Assembly: GCF_000183665.1 (NCBI RefSeq)
Contig: NC_014774.1
Coordinates: 682,001-746,000, forward strand
DNA from: Candidatus Liberibacter solanacearum CLso-ZC1
Lineage (GTDB): Bacteria; Pseudomonadota; Alphaproteobacteria; Rhizobiales; Rhizobiaceae
Length of the DNA: 64,000 nucleotides
Reading direction: 5' to 3'
Part shown: positions 20,698 through 31,259 of the stretch, one piece after another
Position numbering within the stretch: position 1 is the stretch's first letter
Layout: each line of letters starts with the position of its first letter
Program-made: the position numbers and the translations under genes
The notes under the pieces: generated by a model
Databases searched by the model: none
What the model saw: only the letters and a program-made list of their open reading frames with translations
Told to the model about the DNA's origin: nothing

Positions 20698-21093
20698 ATG
20701 ATTATGACAAATAAAACTACTAATACTGAAAAAACTGTTTCTGATACAGTCCAAGTAACCGCGGAATCTTCTATTCCTCCAGAAGAGTTAGAGAGAATTT
20801 CGAATGATATTATTGCGGCTTTAAAAACAGTATATGATCCTGAAATACCTTGTGATATATTTGAACTTGGTCTTATCTATAAGGTTGATGTTGAGGATGA
20901 TTACATGGTGAAAATTTTGATGACTCTTACTGCGCCTGCTTGTCCTGTAGCAGGGGATATGCCTAAGTGGATTGAAAATGCTGTTGGTACAGTCGAAGGA
21001 ATATCAGGTGTAGAAGTTTCGATAACTTTTGATCCTCCTTGGACTCCAGATCTAATGTCAGAAGAAGCACAAATTGCGACAGGTTATTATTAA
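20698..21093 (+). CDS. sufT: SUF-associated MIP18 family (DUF59) protein, SufT-like
   Basis: 131 residues. An N-terminal low-complexity Thr/Glu tail of about 30 residues is followed by the MIP18/DUF59 domain: AALKTVYDPEIPCDIFELGL, TLTAPACPVAGDMP and FDPPWTPDLMSEEA. Proteins of this type take part in Fe-S maturation and are the usual partner between sufS and sufA in alphaproteobacteria. The start could be ATG 20698 or ATG 20704 (MTNKTTNTE). Confidence 0.88.
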   Translation: MIMTNKTTNTEKTVSDTVQVTAESSIPPEELERISNDIIAALKTVYDPEIPCDIFELGLIYKVDVEDDYMVKILMTLTAPACPVAGDMPKWIENAVGTVEGISGVEVSITFDPPWTPDLMSEEAQIATGYY

Positions 21094-21172
21094 ACATTGA
21101 TTGCAATATGTTGTTTGTTATTATTGATGAATATAAATAGGAAATCGTTTTAGATCTTAAGGGGTGACTGCT

Positions 21173-21562
21173 ATGATATCCAATGACGTAGTAACTATGA
21201 CTGAGGCTGCGGTATCCCGAGTAAAAGATATTGTAAAAAATTCCCAGGGAACAGCTCAAGGGATTCGTATTTCTCTTAAAAAAGGTGGATGTGCTGGTTT
21301 AGAATATATGGTTGATTTAGTGACTGAGCCTTTTAATGAGGATGATCTTGTAGAAAAAGATGGTGTAAAAGTTTGGATTGATCCTTCTGCGCTTCTTTAT
21401 ATTCTTGGTATGGAAATTGATTTTAAGATAGAAAAATTGCACTCAGGATTTGTTTTTCATAATCCTAACCAGGTTTCTGCTTGTGGATGTGGGCAATCAG
21501 TCGAAATAAAACGTGCTGATCTTGAACAATATTATAATGAAAAACATTCTAAGGAGATGTAG
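21173..21562 (+). CDS. sufA: A-type Fe-S carrier protein SufA
   Basis: 129 residues from ATG 21173, which has TAAGGGG nine bases upstream; the GTG at 21164 lies inside that ribosome binding site region and is rejected. HesB/IscA domain with the three ligand cysteines: one in KKGGCAGLEY and two in the C-terminal ACGCGQSVEI. Accepts clusters from SufBCD and delivers them to apoproteins. Last gene of the suf run. Confidence 0.93.
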   Translation: MISNDVVTMTEAAVSRVKDIVKNSQGTAQGIRISLKKGGCAGLEYMVDLVTEPFNEDDLVEKDGVKVWIDPSALLYILGMEIDFKIEKLHSGFVFHNPNQVSACGCGQSVEIKRADLEQYYNEKHSKEM

Positions 21563-21733
21563 TCTTTAAAAGAGACTGTTGTTAAAAGTATAATGTCAAG
21601 GAATTAAGTTTATCCTTTTTTTAAATGATTACGAATGTTCATAAGATTTAATAATATCTTATATAGCGTTTATTGGAATTATTTTGCTGATATTCGACAT
21701 AAAAGACTGTAATCATTATTGAACAAAACGTTA

Positions 21734-22174
21734 TTAAACCATTTGATAATTATTATTTGAATATTCTTTTGTTAAATCTTTTATTTTTTGAACTATAACG
21801 TGTAATCCATCTGTGCGTTTTTGGGATAAATGTTCAATAAGTCCAAGACGTTGAAATATTTCCAAGTAATCTATTGTGATTGTTTCGGAAACTTTCTTGC
21901 CATCGTAAATACTTTTGAGGATATAGAGTAATCCACTTACGATATGAGAATCTGAAGCAGTATTCAAGAAGATGGAGGGATCCTTATCTTCTTTGTTCTT
22001 TAGATCTATAGTCATCCAGATTGTGTTTGCACATCCTCGTACTATGTTTTCTTCTATCATATGTTCTTTTGGGAAAGAGGGGAGTTTTTTACCTAATTCT
22101 ATTAAATAATGATATCTATTTTGTACATCCTCTATTATTTCAATATCTTGTATTATTTCATTAATAGGAATCAT
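21734..22174 (-). CDS. sufE: Sulfur acceptor protein SufE
   Basis: 146 residues. The SufE core is visible: YLIELGKKLPSFP, then ENIVRGCANTIW with the sulfur-accepting cysteine C48, and the SDSHIVSGLLYILKSIYDGK segment. It takes persulfide from SufS. Lies on the opposite strand, convergent with sufA. No gene within 248 bp upstream. Confidence 0.93.
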   Translation of the reverse strand: MIPINEIIQDIEIIEDVQNRYHYLIELGKKLPSFPKEHMIEENIVRGCANTIWMTIDLKNKEDKDPSIFLNTASDSHIVSGLLYILKSIYDGKKVSETITIDYLEIFQRLGLIEHLSQKRTDGLHVIVQKIKDLTKEYSNNNYQMV

Positions 22175-22422
22175 ATAAATTATCCTTCTTTTTTATATTG
22201 AATAGGAGGATTGATCTCTCAGTTATATTTTTGATTGTCCATTTAAAGGGGTTTGAAGACGAACGTATATAAATTGAAAATTATTATTCGGGCTATTTTA
22301 TTTATTTTTTATTATAAAATCAAGTCCATAGGTGATGAGGATTAAATTTGGATTGGAAAGTTAATATTAGTATCCAAGATTATTATATAATAAGGTGCCT
22401 GAGGTAATAACAAATTTTTGAT

Positions 22423-24108
22423 TTATTCATAATTTTGATCACGAAATTTATTGCTAATAGGATATAGACGGTCGCGACCAAAACTTTTGGATGTTATTTT
22501 AGTTCCTGGAGGAGATTGTCGACGTTTGTATTCAGAGCGATATAAAAGGTTTTCTATATAACGTATTGTCTCCGTACTGTATTTTTTCTTTGTATTTTTA
22601 AGAGATTCCTTATTTTCAACTATATCCTCAATAATATTATCTAAAATAGCATAGGGAGGTAAGGAATCTTCATCTATTTGGTTAGGTCGCAACTCAGCAG
22701 AAGGGGCTTTCTCTAAAATTCTAGGAGGGATGACTTCTTTAAATGGTCCTAAACCACAAGGGATACAATGCGCATTACGCCAATATGCTAATTTATATAC
22801 TTTTGTTTTATAAAGGTCTTTAAGTGGATTAAATCCACCACTCATATCGCCGTATAATGTTCCATATCCAATAGATATCTCGGATTTATTATTAGTTGTG
22901 AGTAACATTGCCTCTGATTTATTAGAGAGTGTCATTAAAATATTGCCCCTGATACGGCTTTGTATGTTCTCTGCTACAATACCGCTAGGCTCTTCTTGCA
23001 AAAATTGTGACATGATAGAAAAAAAATGATCAACGAGATCATGGATAGGAAGAACATCATATCGGCAATCTAATGATTTTGCGCAAGCAGCGGCATCTTC
23101 TAAGCTTTCATTGGATGTATATTTATAGGGAAGCATGATGGTTTGTACATTTTCTTTCCCTAAGGCATCAACTGCTATTGTTGCACATAAAGCAGAATCA
23201 ATGCCACCTGAAAGACCAATGATGACCTTATGAAAATTATTTTTTTTGACATAATCACGTAAACCAACAACACAGGCGTTATAGTCTGTTTCCTCTTCTG
23301 TAGGGAAAATATATATTTTTGATTGACTGTAATCACTTATACAATTCAAACTGCTGGATTTTTTGTCATAATACCATTGAGTAATCAAGTTTTGTTCTTC
23401 AAAATGTTTCATTTGAAATGCTAATTGACGGTCACCATTGAAGCAAAAACTTGCTCCATCAAATATCAATTCATCTTGTCCGCCTACTTGATTTACGTAA
23501 ACTATAGGGATATTCACGTGAGAAATTTGTGTACTGATTATTTCATGGCGTGTTTTTAATTTATTACGACAATAAGGAGAGGCATTGAGCGTTAAAAGAA
23601 TTTTTGCACCTTGTTTCTTTAGATGCCTACAAATATTAGAATTTTTCCAGATGTCTTCGCAGATAAGAATGCCTATTGGATTGTCTCTGAATACGACAAT
23701 ATCATTTGTATTCCCTGATATAAAAGTACGTTTTTCATGAAATTCATTATAGTTTGGCAAATGAATTTTATCTCGAATAGAAACGATTTTCCCAGCATCA
23801 AGGATTGCCACTGAATTAAAAATTCCTTCTTGATCTTGACGAGGAAAACCGATGATGATTCCAGCTCCATTATCACGTGTATCATCTTTTAAAGTAAGCA
23901 TTCCATCATAACATGCTTGTATAAAAGATTCTTTGAGAATTAAATCTTCTGCTGGATATCCTGATATAAAGAGTTCTGTAAATATAATAAGATCTGCTCC
24001 TTGACGATTTGCTTCTTCGCGCGCTTGGCGTGCTTTAGCGATATTGCCGGAAACATCTCCTACAGTGGGATTAAGTTGTGCTATTGCTATTTTAAGATGT
24101 ATTGACAA
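22423..24108 (-). CDS. nadE: Glutamine-dependent NAD+ synthetase
   Basis: 561 residues in two domains. The N-terminal glutaminase domain of nitrilase type (IAIAQLNPTVGDV start, catalytic Glu in FTELFISGYPAEDL, catalytic Cys in GILICEDIWKNS) supplies ammonia. The C-terminal synthetase domain has the ATP pyrophosphatase P-loop GLSGGIDSALCATIAVDALG and LLTTNNKSEISIGYGT. Completes NAD synthesis from nicotinate adenine dinucleotide. AT-rich gaps of about 210 and 248 bp flank it. Confidence 0.95.
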   Translation of the reverse strand: MSIHLKIAIAQLNPTVGDVSGNIAKARQAREEANRQGADLIIFTELFISGYPAEDLILKESFIQACYDGMLTLKDDTRDNGAGIIIGFPRQDQEGIFNSVAILDAGKIVSIRDKIHLPNYNEFHEKRTFISGNTNDIVVFRDNPIGILICEDIWKNSNICRHLKKQGAKILLTLNASPYCRNKLKTRHEIISTQISHVNIPIVYVNQVGGQDELIFDGASFCFNGDRQLAFQMKHFEEQNLITQWYYDKKSSSLNCISDYSQSKIYIFPTEEETDYNACVVGLRDYVKKNNFHKVIIGLSGGIDSALCATIAVDALGKENVQTIMLPYKYTSNESLEDAAACAKSLDCRYDVLPIHDLVDHFFSIMSQFLQEEPSGIVAENIQSRIRGNILMTLSNKSEAMLLTTNNKSEISIGYGTLYGDMSGGFNPLKDLYKTKVYKLAYWRNAHCIPCGLGPFKEVIPPRILEKAPSAELRPNQIDEDSLPPYAILDNIIEDIVENKESLKNTKKKYSTETIRYIENLLYRSEYKRRQSPPGTKITSKSFGRDRLYPISNKFRDQNYE

Positions 24109-24316
24109 GAGAAAATCCTTATTTTTTTAAAATTTTATAATGACTATAACTAGATTTCTATTTTGATATTTTTTATATAAAATTTTCTTTAAACTAAGGA
24201 ATAAAGGGAAGGATATTAAAAAAGGAATGCTCCCAAAAAATTGAAAAGGGTAAAATTTTCTAAAATATTCTGATTTAAAAAATCGAGTTTGTTTTACAAC
24301 AGTCAATTTTATAGTG

Positions 24317-26314
24317 TTATTTTTTTATCATATCCGGTGGGAGAGATTCTTGTGTGATCATTTGTACAGCATCTAAAATGTTAAGCGATTGAGAGGTTTT
24401 TGATCCAAGACGACGTATTACTATAGAGCGTTCCTGAGTTTCCTTATCTCCGCAAATTATGATAAGGGGTATTTTTTTGGAAGAATGTTCTCGAATTTTA
24501 TAATTTATTTTTTCATTTCGGAAATCTGTTTCAATGGATAAATCATTACTTTTCAAAAGAGCGGTAACTTCTTGTGCATATTCAATGGAAGAAGAAGTAA
24601 TTGTTGTGACAACGGCTTGCACTGGAGAAAGCCATAAGGGTAGATGTCCTTTAAAATTTTCAATCATGATACCAATAAACCGCTCAATTGAACCGAATAC
24701 AGCCCGATGAATCATAACGGGATGGCATTTTTCGGATTGAGAGTTAATATAAAATGCATTGAATCGATGAGGAAGGTTAAAGTCAATTTGTGTCGTTCCA
24801 CATTGCCACTCACGACCAATAGCATCTTTGAGGATATATTCAAATTTTGGGCCGTAAAATGCTCCTTCACCAGGAAGAATGCCCGTATTGATTTTGCTTT
24901 GAGACGAAGTCTTAATGGTATTAAGAACAGTTTGCATAATACTCTCTGCATCATCCCATAATGCATCGGATCCAACACGTTTTTCTGGGCGAGTAGAAAG
25001 TTTGACTGTAATATTCTCAAATCCAAAGTCTTTGTAAATGGAAACTATGAGATTATGAATTTTCAGGCATTCTTCAAACATCTGTTCTTTAGTGCAGAAT
25101 ACGTGTGCATCATCTTGTGTAAATCCACGTACACGCATTAATCCATGCAGTGAGCCAGAGGGTTCGTTGCGGTACACAGAACCAAATTCTGCTAAGCGGA
25201 CAGGAAGTTCACGGTAAGATTTTAATCCATGCTTAAATATTTCGACATGTCCAGGGCAATTCATAGGTTTAAGCGCAAATGAACGAAGATCTTTTATTGT
25301 TTCGTCAGCACATTGGACAGCAAACATGTTGGCTCTATACCAATCCCAATGCCCTGATTGTTTCCATAGATTTTGGTCTAATACTTGAGGAGTATTGATT
25401 TCTTCGTAATCATCTTTGATCTTTCTTCGCATATAGGATATAAGGGTTTGAAATGTTTTCCAGCCTTTCTGGTGCCAAAAAATCACACCTGATCCATCTT
25501 CTGCAGTATGAAAAAGATCCATTTCTCGTGCTATTTTTCTATGATCACGTTTTTCAGATTCTACAATAAAATCTAAATACTGTGTCAGTTCTTGCTGAGA
25601 ATTCCATGCAGTTCCATAAATACGAGATAACATAGGGCGGGTGTTATCTCCGCGCCAATAAGCGCCTGCTACTTTCATTAATTTAAAAAATTTTTTGATT
25701 TGTCCCGTTGATTGTACGTGTGGTCCACGACAGAGGTCAAGCCATTCTCCTTGGTTATAAATAGTAACATCTTGTTCTGCAGGAATCTTTTCTAAAATTT
25801 CTAATTTATAGGTTTCATTTTTAGATTCGAATAGTTTTCTTGCTTGTTCGCGTGATAAGCGTTTTTTACAGAAAGGAGAATCTCTCGTGACAATCTCATG
25901 CATTTTCTTTTCTATTTTAGCAAAATCATCTGAACTAAAAGGTTCTTCTCTATTGAAATCATAATAAAAACCATTTTCTATTACGGGACCGATTGCTACT
26001 TGGGTTTTTGGCCAAATGCTTTGTACTGCTTCAGCCATGATATGAGCACAACTATGGCGTATGACAACGAGAGATCTAGGGTCTTCAGGAGTGATGATCT
26101 CAATTGATCCTGTTTGTATTGTATCAGATAAGTCGCAAATTGTGCCATTGATCGCTACAGCAATTGCTTTCTTTGCAATAGACTTAGATATAGATTCGGC
26201 AACATCATATCCTGTTGTATGGGCAGGGAAATTTTTAATTAAACCATCAGGGAATGTCAAAGTTATATTTGAAGGCATTGGCGACATACCCTTTCTTTTG
26301 TTCGATTTATCCAT
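24317..26314 (-). CDS. thrS: Threonine-tRNA ligase
   Basis: 665 residues from the outermost ATG; starts at codon 10 (MSPMPS) or 13 ([12 protein letters not shown]) fit the family better and follow AAAGGG, so the real start is probably near 26278-26287. Domains in order: TGS (about 15-75), editing domain with [11 protein letters not shown] and the zinc-type LCRGPHV, class II core with [26 protein letters not shown] and the MNCPGH zinc cysteine, then the anticodon-binding domain. Charges tRNA-Thr. Confidence 0.95.
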   Translation of the reverse strand: MDKSNKRKGMSPMPSNITLTFPDGLIKNFPAHTTGYDVAESISKSIAKKAIAVAINGTICDLSDTIQTGSIEIITPEDPRSLVVIRHSCAHIMAEAVQSIWPKTQVAIGPVIENGFYYDFNREEPFSSDDFAKIEKKMHEIVTRDSPFCKKRLSREQARKLFESKNETYKLEILEKIPAEQDVTIYNQGEWLDLCRGPHVQSTGQIKKFFKLMKVAGAYWRGDNTRPMLSRIYGTAWNSQQELTQYLDFIVESEKRDHRKIAREMDLFHTAEDGSGVIFWHQKGWKTFQTLISYMRRKIKDDYEEINTPQVLDQNLWKQSGHWDWYRANMFAVQCADETIKDLRSFALKPMNCPGHVEIFKHGLKSYRELPVRLAEFGSVYRNEPSGSLHGLMRVRGFTQDDAHVFCTKEQMFEECLKIHNLIVSIYKDFGFENITVKLSTRPEKRVGSDALWDDAESIMQTVLNTIKTSSQSKINTGILPGEGAFYGPKFEYILKDAIGREWQCGTTQIDFNLPHRFNAFYINSQSEKCHPVMIHRAVFGSIERFIGIMIENFKGHLPLWLSPVQAVVTTITSSSIEYAQEVTALLKSNDLSIETDFRNEKINYKIREHSSKKIPLIIICGDKETQERSIVIRRLGSKTSQSLNILDAVQMITQESLPPDMIKK

Positions 26315-26820
26315 GGATTGTTTTTAAGGTCTATATTTAACAAAAATCGCTTATCATCAATAGAAGATCTATTTACTGAATACAAGAAGGAATGGTTTTT
26401 CATACGAATAAAAAACATCTATAAAGGGTAACATGAGCATCTTGTGTTGATATAATATTGTACAAAATATCAAATAGCATATCCAAAAAGACTAATGAAT
26501 GGTTCTTGATTCTTGATATATTTTTTTGCTACACGCAACTAGATTAGCCCGCATATTGCTCATTCATTTAACAAAAAGTACCCGTAGTAAAAGGGATATT
26601 GGAATGATCAAAGAAAATACCACTGTATGAAATAATTTTTTCTTATGAGGAAGGGGGATAGCGCTCTTTTAAATAAAAAATATAAAAAATGATAGTAAAG
26701 AGAAAATTCCCGTTTTACCAAAGAATTTTCTCATAAATTGTAAACAATGATAGTACAAACGACCGTACAGAAGATATAAGCATTAATCCTATAACTATGT
26801 AAAATCCCCAAAAGGAAAGG
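26315..26820. other. Intergenic region between thrS and the cold-shock gene
   Basis: About 500 bp of AT-rich DNA. I see no gene, no RNA gene and no clear terminator. Confidence 0.5.
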
Positions 26821-27045
26821 TTATACTAGTTTAATGTTTTCTGCAGAAAATTTTCCTGTAGTCTCATTTTCCACGAAATCATAAATAACCTCTTGTCCTT
26901 CTCTTACATCAGGTAATCCAGCACTCATAACGGCAGATCTATGCAAAAAAACATCTTTCTCACCAGCGGAAGCGGAAGTAATAAAACCGTATCCTTTATT
27001 AGCATCATACCACTTAATTGAACCCCTCAAACCCTTATTAGACAC
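26821..27045 (-). CDS. Cold-shock-domain protein
   Basis: 74 residues, a single cold-shock domain. RNP1 motif KGYGFI and RNP2 motif DVFLHRSAV are present, and the start GSIKWYDANKGYGF is typical. Predicted single-stranded RNA/DNA-binding chaperone. Upstream on the - strand (27046-27200) is an A/C-rich leader with three copies of AAACCA, which may be a long 5' untranslated region as in other cold-shock genes. Confidence 0.93.
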   Translation of the reverse strand: MSNKGLRGSIKWYDANKGYGFITSASAGEKDVFLHRSAVMSAGLPDVREGQEVIYDFVENETTGKFSAENIKLV

Positions 27046-27545
27046 TAACTATTTCCTTTCGAAACCAAAACCAAAACCAAAATTTTTCCAAAGACCAATA
27101 ACCCGAAATTGCAAGAAAGATCACAAGAAAAATTACAGATAACACCGCATCTACTTCTGTATCAGATCAACAACGAATAAAGATCCTAGAACGAAATAGT
27201 ATTCATTAAGATTTGTTCTGTCAAGATATGAAATACCTTTTTACCCCTCAAAAGAAAAAGAAAAAGAGCCATTTTGGCGCTACGAGACCACAATAACAAA
27301 GTCTATAATCTACAGTCAGAAGATAAAATAGTTTGTTCAATAATGAATGGGATTGTACAGAGAGCGTGGCTATTTTTTCAATAATCACCGACCAATTATA
27401 TTAAATCCATTCGCGAAATAATATTTACATCCGTTACTTTGTTATTTTCATAATAGCACATTAGTTTTCTTTTAATTCCCATAATAGTTCGTTTTTTATT
27501 CATATGCTATTTAATTTAAATGATAATTAGTATATTAGTAATGGC
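27046..27545. other. Intergenic region between divergent cold-shock and TadG-like genes
   Basis: About 500 bp with no gene found. It should hold the divergent promoters. On the - strand a short GCCA/TGGC hairpin near 27260-27285 is followed by a T-rich run, a weak terminator candidate. Confidence 0.4.
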
Positions 27546-27549
27546 GTAT

Positions 27550-27626
27550 TATTTTTTATTTTTATTTTTATTTTATTTTTATTTTTATTTTATTTTTATT
27601 TTTATTTTTATTTTATTTTTATTTTT
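27550..27626 (+). repeat. T/A microsatellite, units TTTTTA and TTTTA
   Basis: About 77 bp made almost entirely of TTTTTA and TTTTA units. It ends three bases before the AGGA ribosome binding site (27629-27632) of the gene at 27638. Simple tracts of this kind change length by slippage. Confidence 0.9.
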
Positions 27627-27637
27627 TCAGGAAATAC

Positions 27638-28873
27638 ATGTTTTATTATAGAAATTTTTTATCAGTCTTTTCACGTCTTAATCATTGTACTAACGGCTCT
27701 TTTCTCATTGTTTCAGCAGTTTTACTTTCTTCTTTTTTGACGATCATGGATATTATGAGGGATTATACGGACATGATAAGAGTCCGCAATATGTTGCAAA
27801 GCTCTATTGATTATGCGCTTCATAATAATCCAAATGAATTATCTGTCGGAACAATAAAGCAGAGGGAGATGTTAATAAAAAAGCGGATTGGATATTTTCT
27901 TGATTCAAACTATAAAGGAACCTTGTTAACTGAAGAGCAGATAAAATTAATTGTTAATCAATCTACGGTCTCGATCACAGAAAGATCTTTTTATCCCCAA
28001 CAATTCCATATCAATATAGAATTGCATAAGAATATTCAGCTAAAAAGTTTAATTCTTCATATGGCGATGAATCCTAAAAAGGATTTCAATATTAGTCAGA
28101 GAAAATCTTCTTTATATAAAAAGAATGTTGCTCTCATGGTTGTTCCGTTTACATGGACTGGTGAGTGGATACCACCATCATTATTCACAACACAATTCAC
28201 GGTTTCGCAGGATTTACTTCCAAGCGACTTAAAGACAGAACATTTCAAGAAGACAGAATATTTTAATAAAAGAAATCAGTTCTTCAAAATGTTTTTGTCA
28301 AAAATTAAAGAGAATAATTTATGCATTGCTCCCTATCATTATAGCGCTATCGTATATTGGTCCGAGGGAATTTTTTCTTATAAACTTCCTTTTAGTACTA
28401 CTTTCCTATATAGTTTTAGGGATATTTATGTAAAACAATACTCTACCATATGGGATATGAAACCTTCCAATTATATTTTGGATTTGTTTGCTGGGGCTGA
28501 ACTCCATTCTAATAGATTAACTCCTGCTGATCCCTGTTTTAGGCGCGGTGTAATACAAAAGAAATTTATGCTTATTATAGCAGCAGGCAATCAGATCTCG
28601 GATCGAAAAAATAGTGCAGAGTATTTTAAGATGAAGCATGGTTGTACCTTAATGGGTAAAAATATGGGTAAAAATCCACAGGAAGAAATTACAGTATATT
28701 CTTTAGGAATTTCTCCAGATCCTGATACTAAGCGAGATTTAATACAATGTACTCGTCATCCAGACAGATATTACGAAATTCAATCCTATAAAGATATTGC
28801 ACCGGTAATCGATAGGTTAGAGAGAAATATATCATCTGTTTGGAACGATGGATTTAGTATTTATGATGAATAA
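27638..28873 (+). CDS. TadG-like pilus/envelope-associated protein
   Basis: 411 residues. N-terminal hydrophobic segment (about 20-38, GSFLIVSAVLLSSFLTIMDI) followed directly by IRVRNMLQSSIDYALHNN, the arrangement of TadE/TadG pseudopilin-like proteins. The C-terminus (AAGNQISDRKNSAEYFK, then ITVYSLGIS, and a final DIAPVIDRLERNISSVW after a CTRHPDRYYEIQ stretch) resembles the end of the TadG von Willebrand domain. The metal-binding residues of that domain are not clear to me. No tad/cpa pilus genes flank it. Predicted inner-membrane protein with a large periplasmic part. Family call moderate, exact role unknown. Confidence 0.6.
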   Translation: MFYYRNFLSVFSRLNHCTNGSFLIVSAVLLSSFLTIMDIMRDYTDMIRVRNMLQSSIDYALHNNPNELSVGTIKQREMLIKKRIGYFLDSNYKGTLLTEEQIKLIVNQSTVSITERSFYPQQFHINIELHKNIQLKSLILHMAMNPKKDFNISQRKSSLYKKNVALMVVPFTWTGEWIPPSLFTTQFTVSQDLLPSDLKTEHFKKTEYFNKRNQFFKMFLSKIKENNLCIAPYHYSAIVYWSEGIFSYKLPFSTTFLYSFRDIYVKQYSTIWDMKPSNYILDLFAGAELHSNRLTPADPCFRRGVIQKKFMLIIAAGNQISDRKNSAEYFKMKHGCTLMGKNMGKNPQEEITVYSLGISPDPDTKRDLIQCTRHPDRYYEIQSYKDIAPVIDRLERNISSVWNDGFSIYDE

Positions 28874-29580
28874 TAGACGCATTATTTATTGGTAATGTAA
28901 AATACAAACCTATGACATCAATAATTTGTAATGAGAATGATTATTATTGGAGTTATTTTATATTACGAAAGAGGAATAGGATATTTTAGAGAAGCATGCT
29001 TCATGCAAGTTTTGTGCTTTATTAACATTATCGATCTGTCTGTCTTGATGAATTTGATATCCAACCAAACGCCTCTCTAGTCATCGGGATAGGCAGACTA
29101 TATAACTTTAACATAATATTTTTTTTATTCTCTTTTCTCATCTTTTTAATGAAAGATAATGAAAAGCATTTGACTCGAATCTATAAGAATTATTTTTTTT
29201 AAAGTTATTCTTATGCCATTCATACTAGTTTAGTGTTTTTATAAAATTTACTATTTTTATTGTTGCGATTGTTTAAAAAAGCGTAGAGATTTCGCTTATT
29301 TATAAAATATTACTTTGAGATCCATAAATTCAAAGACCCTATGGGGACTTATCTGATCAAAGAATTAAGAAATACTTGAAAAAATTATCCATTCTAACAA
29401 TACCAAATTACCACATGATTAACAATGCTGATGACGTTGAATAGTGCATACTAGTGAGTTGCATCATATTTCTTCAGTGTTAGTAGAGATAGACCGTAAA
29501 ACCGTAGTCTAACCCCAAAATAAGAAACAACTTTTTATCTAGAACAAATAAAGACGATTTCGGATCAATCTTATTCATTC
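28874..29580. other. Long gene-poor region before mraZ
   Basis: About 700 bp, AT-rich, with no credible protein gene. A terminator at its end (29581-29606) with no gene before it on the + strand leaves room for a small RNA, which I cannot delimit. Confidence 0.4.
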
Positions 29581-29606
29581 GTTATAGTTGTGCTATAACT
29601 TTTTTT
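29581..29606 (+). terminator. Rho-independent terminator upstream of mraZ
   Basis: Perfect seven-base stem GTTATAG / CTATAAC around loop TTGTG, followed by seven T. It stands 140 bp before mraZ and insulates the division cluster from upstream transcription. Confidence 0.75.
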
Positions 29607-29745
29607 ACTATAATGTTTTTTCTCTTTGTTATTCAGTCTACAGCACATCATTATCCCATTGACGCCCAAATTTTCCCATGTTATCCCATACTTGGCTTTT
29701 TTATATGCAGGCTAGTTTGGATTGTTTTAACAATGGTATATAAAT

Positions 29746-30192
29746 ATGGTGTATGTGAGCCGTTTTTTATCAAACGCGACGAAAAAAATTGATTCAAAAG
29801 GACGCGTTTCTATCCCTTCGTTTTTTCGAACGATTTTAACAAAGCGATGTATTTGTGATTTATACTGCTTTCAAGATTTTTTCTTTCCTTCTATTAGCGT
29901 TGGAAACAGTGATTTTCTTGAGCGTTTTGAGAGAAAAATAGAAGAATATGATCCTCTTTCAATTCAATACAACCAATTATCTTTGTTAGTCCATGGAGGA
30001 GGGGTTTTTTTAAAAATGGACTCAGAAGGAAGAATCATGATGACAGATTTTATCCGTAGTTTCACGGGTATTGAAAATGAAGTTACTTTTGTGGGAAGAG
30101 GTAATTATTTTCAATTATGGAATCCGGATACTTTTAAAAATTTACAGGAAAAATATAGAAATGAATACTGTCTTCAATTTTCCCAAAAATAA
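29746..30192 (+). CDS. mraZ: Transcriptional regulator MraZ
   Basis: 148 residues. Two SpoVT-AbrB-like halves: the first has [20 protein letters not shown], the second [19 protein letters not shown]. MraZ is the first gene of the division and cell-wall cluster and in other bacteria regulates that cluster by binding direct repeats before its own gene. I did not find convincing spaced GTGGG-type repeats upstream here. rsmH follows after 20 bp. Confidence 0.92.
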   Translation: MVYVSRFLSNATKKIDSKGRVSIPSFFRTILTKRCICDLYCFQDFFFPSISVGNSDFLERFERKIEEYDPLSIQYNQLSLLVHGGGVFLKMDSEGRIMMTDFIRSFTGIENEVTFVGRGNYFQLWNPDTFKNLQEKYRNEYCLQFSQK

Positions 30193-30212
30193 AAGACAAA
30201 AAGGAATATACG

Positions 30213-31259
30213 ATGAAATCTAGATATTTAAAAGAAACATCTTCCCCTATTGACAGTACAACAAATGGTCATATTCCTGTTCTTCTAGAAGAAGTGATTG
30301 CGTTGCTTAAGCCATCTCCAGGAAAAATTATCGTAGATGCAACATTTGGTGCTGGCGGTTATAGCCATTCTTTTTGTCAAATGGGATCTAGCGTTATTGC
30401 CTTGGATCGTGATCCGTTAGCAGTGGCGGCTGGACAAGAAATCATGAAAGATTATATTAAAAAAAAAATTTCTCTCTTCGAAGCAACTTTTTCTCGATTA
30501 AAAGATTATGTCCCTGATAACGGAGTTGATGGTATTGTCTTTGATCTAGGGGTATCTTCTATGCAGATTGATTGTGGCGATCGAGGCTTTTCTTTTCAAA
30601 AACATGGACCTTTAGATATGCGTATGTCATGTTCTGGTGTATCGGCATCTGATGTTGTTAATCATGCCGATGTCAAAGATCTTATCCGTATTTTAGGAAT
30701 TTTAGGAGAGGAAAAACAAGCCTCTCGTATTGCTCATGCTATTGTAAAACGTCGTAAACATCTTCCTTTCCAAACGACAGAAGATTTATCTTCTTTGATC
30801 CAGAATACCGTATATATACGTAATAATAATCGTATTCATCCTGCAACACGTTCATTTCAAGCGCTTCGTATATTTGTGAATGATGAGATAAGAGAATTAG
30901 AGAAAGGATTATTATCTGCAGAAAAAGCGCTTAAAGATGGGGGGGTGCTAATAGTTGTTTCTTTTCATTCTTTAGAAGATCGTCTTGTTAAAAAATTTTT
31001 TGCTAGTCGTTCTGGAAAAGTAACTGCTGTACGACATATGATTCCTTCTCATATACATCCTGCAGTCTTTCAATCTTTAACCAAGAAAGTTGTGATACCA
31101 ACTCAAAGTGATATTGCGAAAAACAGACGAGCACGTTCTGCAAAATTACGTGTTGGCATTCGCACTTCAGCACAACCAATGAAAGATCTTTCTTTCGAAT
31201 ATTTAGCTCATTTGCCTGCTCTTTCTCAATTTAGGGGGAGATATGTTGAAAAATTTTGA
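30213..31259 (+). CDS. rsmH: 16S rRNA (cytosine1402-N4)-methyltransferase
   Basis: 348 residues. HIPVLLEEVIALLKPSPG start, SAM-binding DATFGAGGYSHSF, the catalytic-region DGIVFDLGVSSMQID, MRMS and the C-terminal LIVVSFHSLEDRLVKKFF, all diagnostic for RsmH (MraW). Methylates N4 of C1402 in 16S rRNA. Overlaps ftsL by 17 bp. Confidence 0.96.
   Translation: MKSRYLKETSSPIDSTTNGHIPVLLEEVIALLKPSPGKIIVDATFGAGGYSHSFCQMGSSVIALDRDPLAVAAGQEIMKDYIKKKISLFEATFSRLKDYVPDNGVDGIVFDLGVSSMQIDCGDRGFSFQKHGPLDMRMSCSGVSASDVVNHADVKDLIRILGILGEEKQASRIAHAIVKRRKHLPFQTTEDLSSLIQNTVYIRNNNRIHPATRSFQALRIFVNDEIRELEKGLLSAEKALKDGGVLIVVSFHSLEDRLVKKFFASRSGKVTAVRHMIPSHIHPAVFQSLTKKVVIPTQSDIAKNRRARSAKLRVGIRTSAQPMKDLSFEYLAHLPALSQFRGRYVEKF

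Noticed and set aside
21561..21577. AGTCT/AGACT stem after sufA as terminator
   Set aside because: Five-base stem with no T run following.
24109..24316. T-box or riboswitch between nadE and thrS
   Set aside because: No conserved stems or specifier region visible; only AT-rich spacer.
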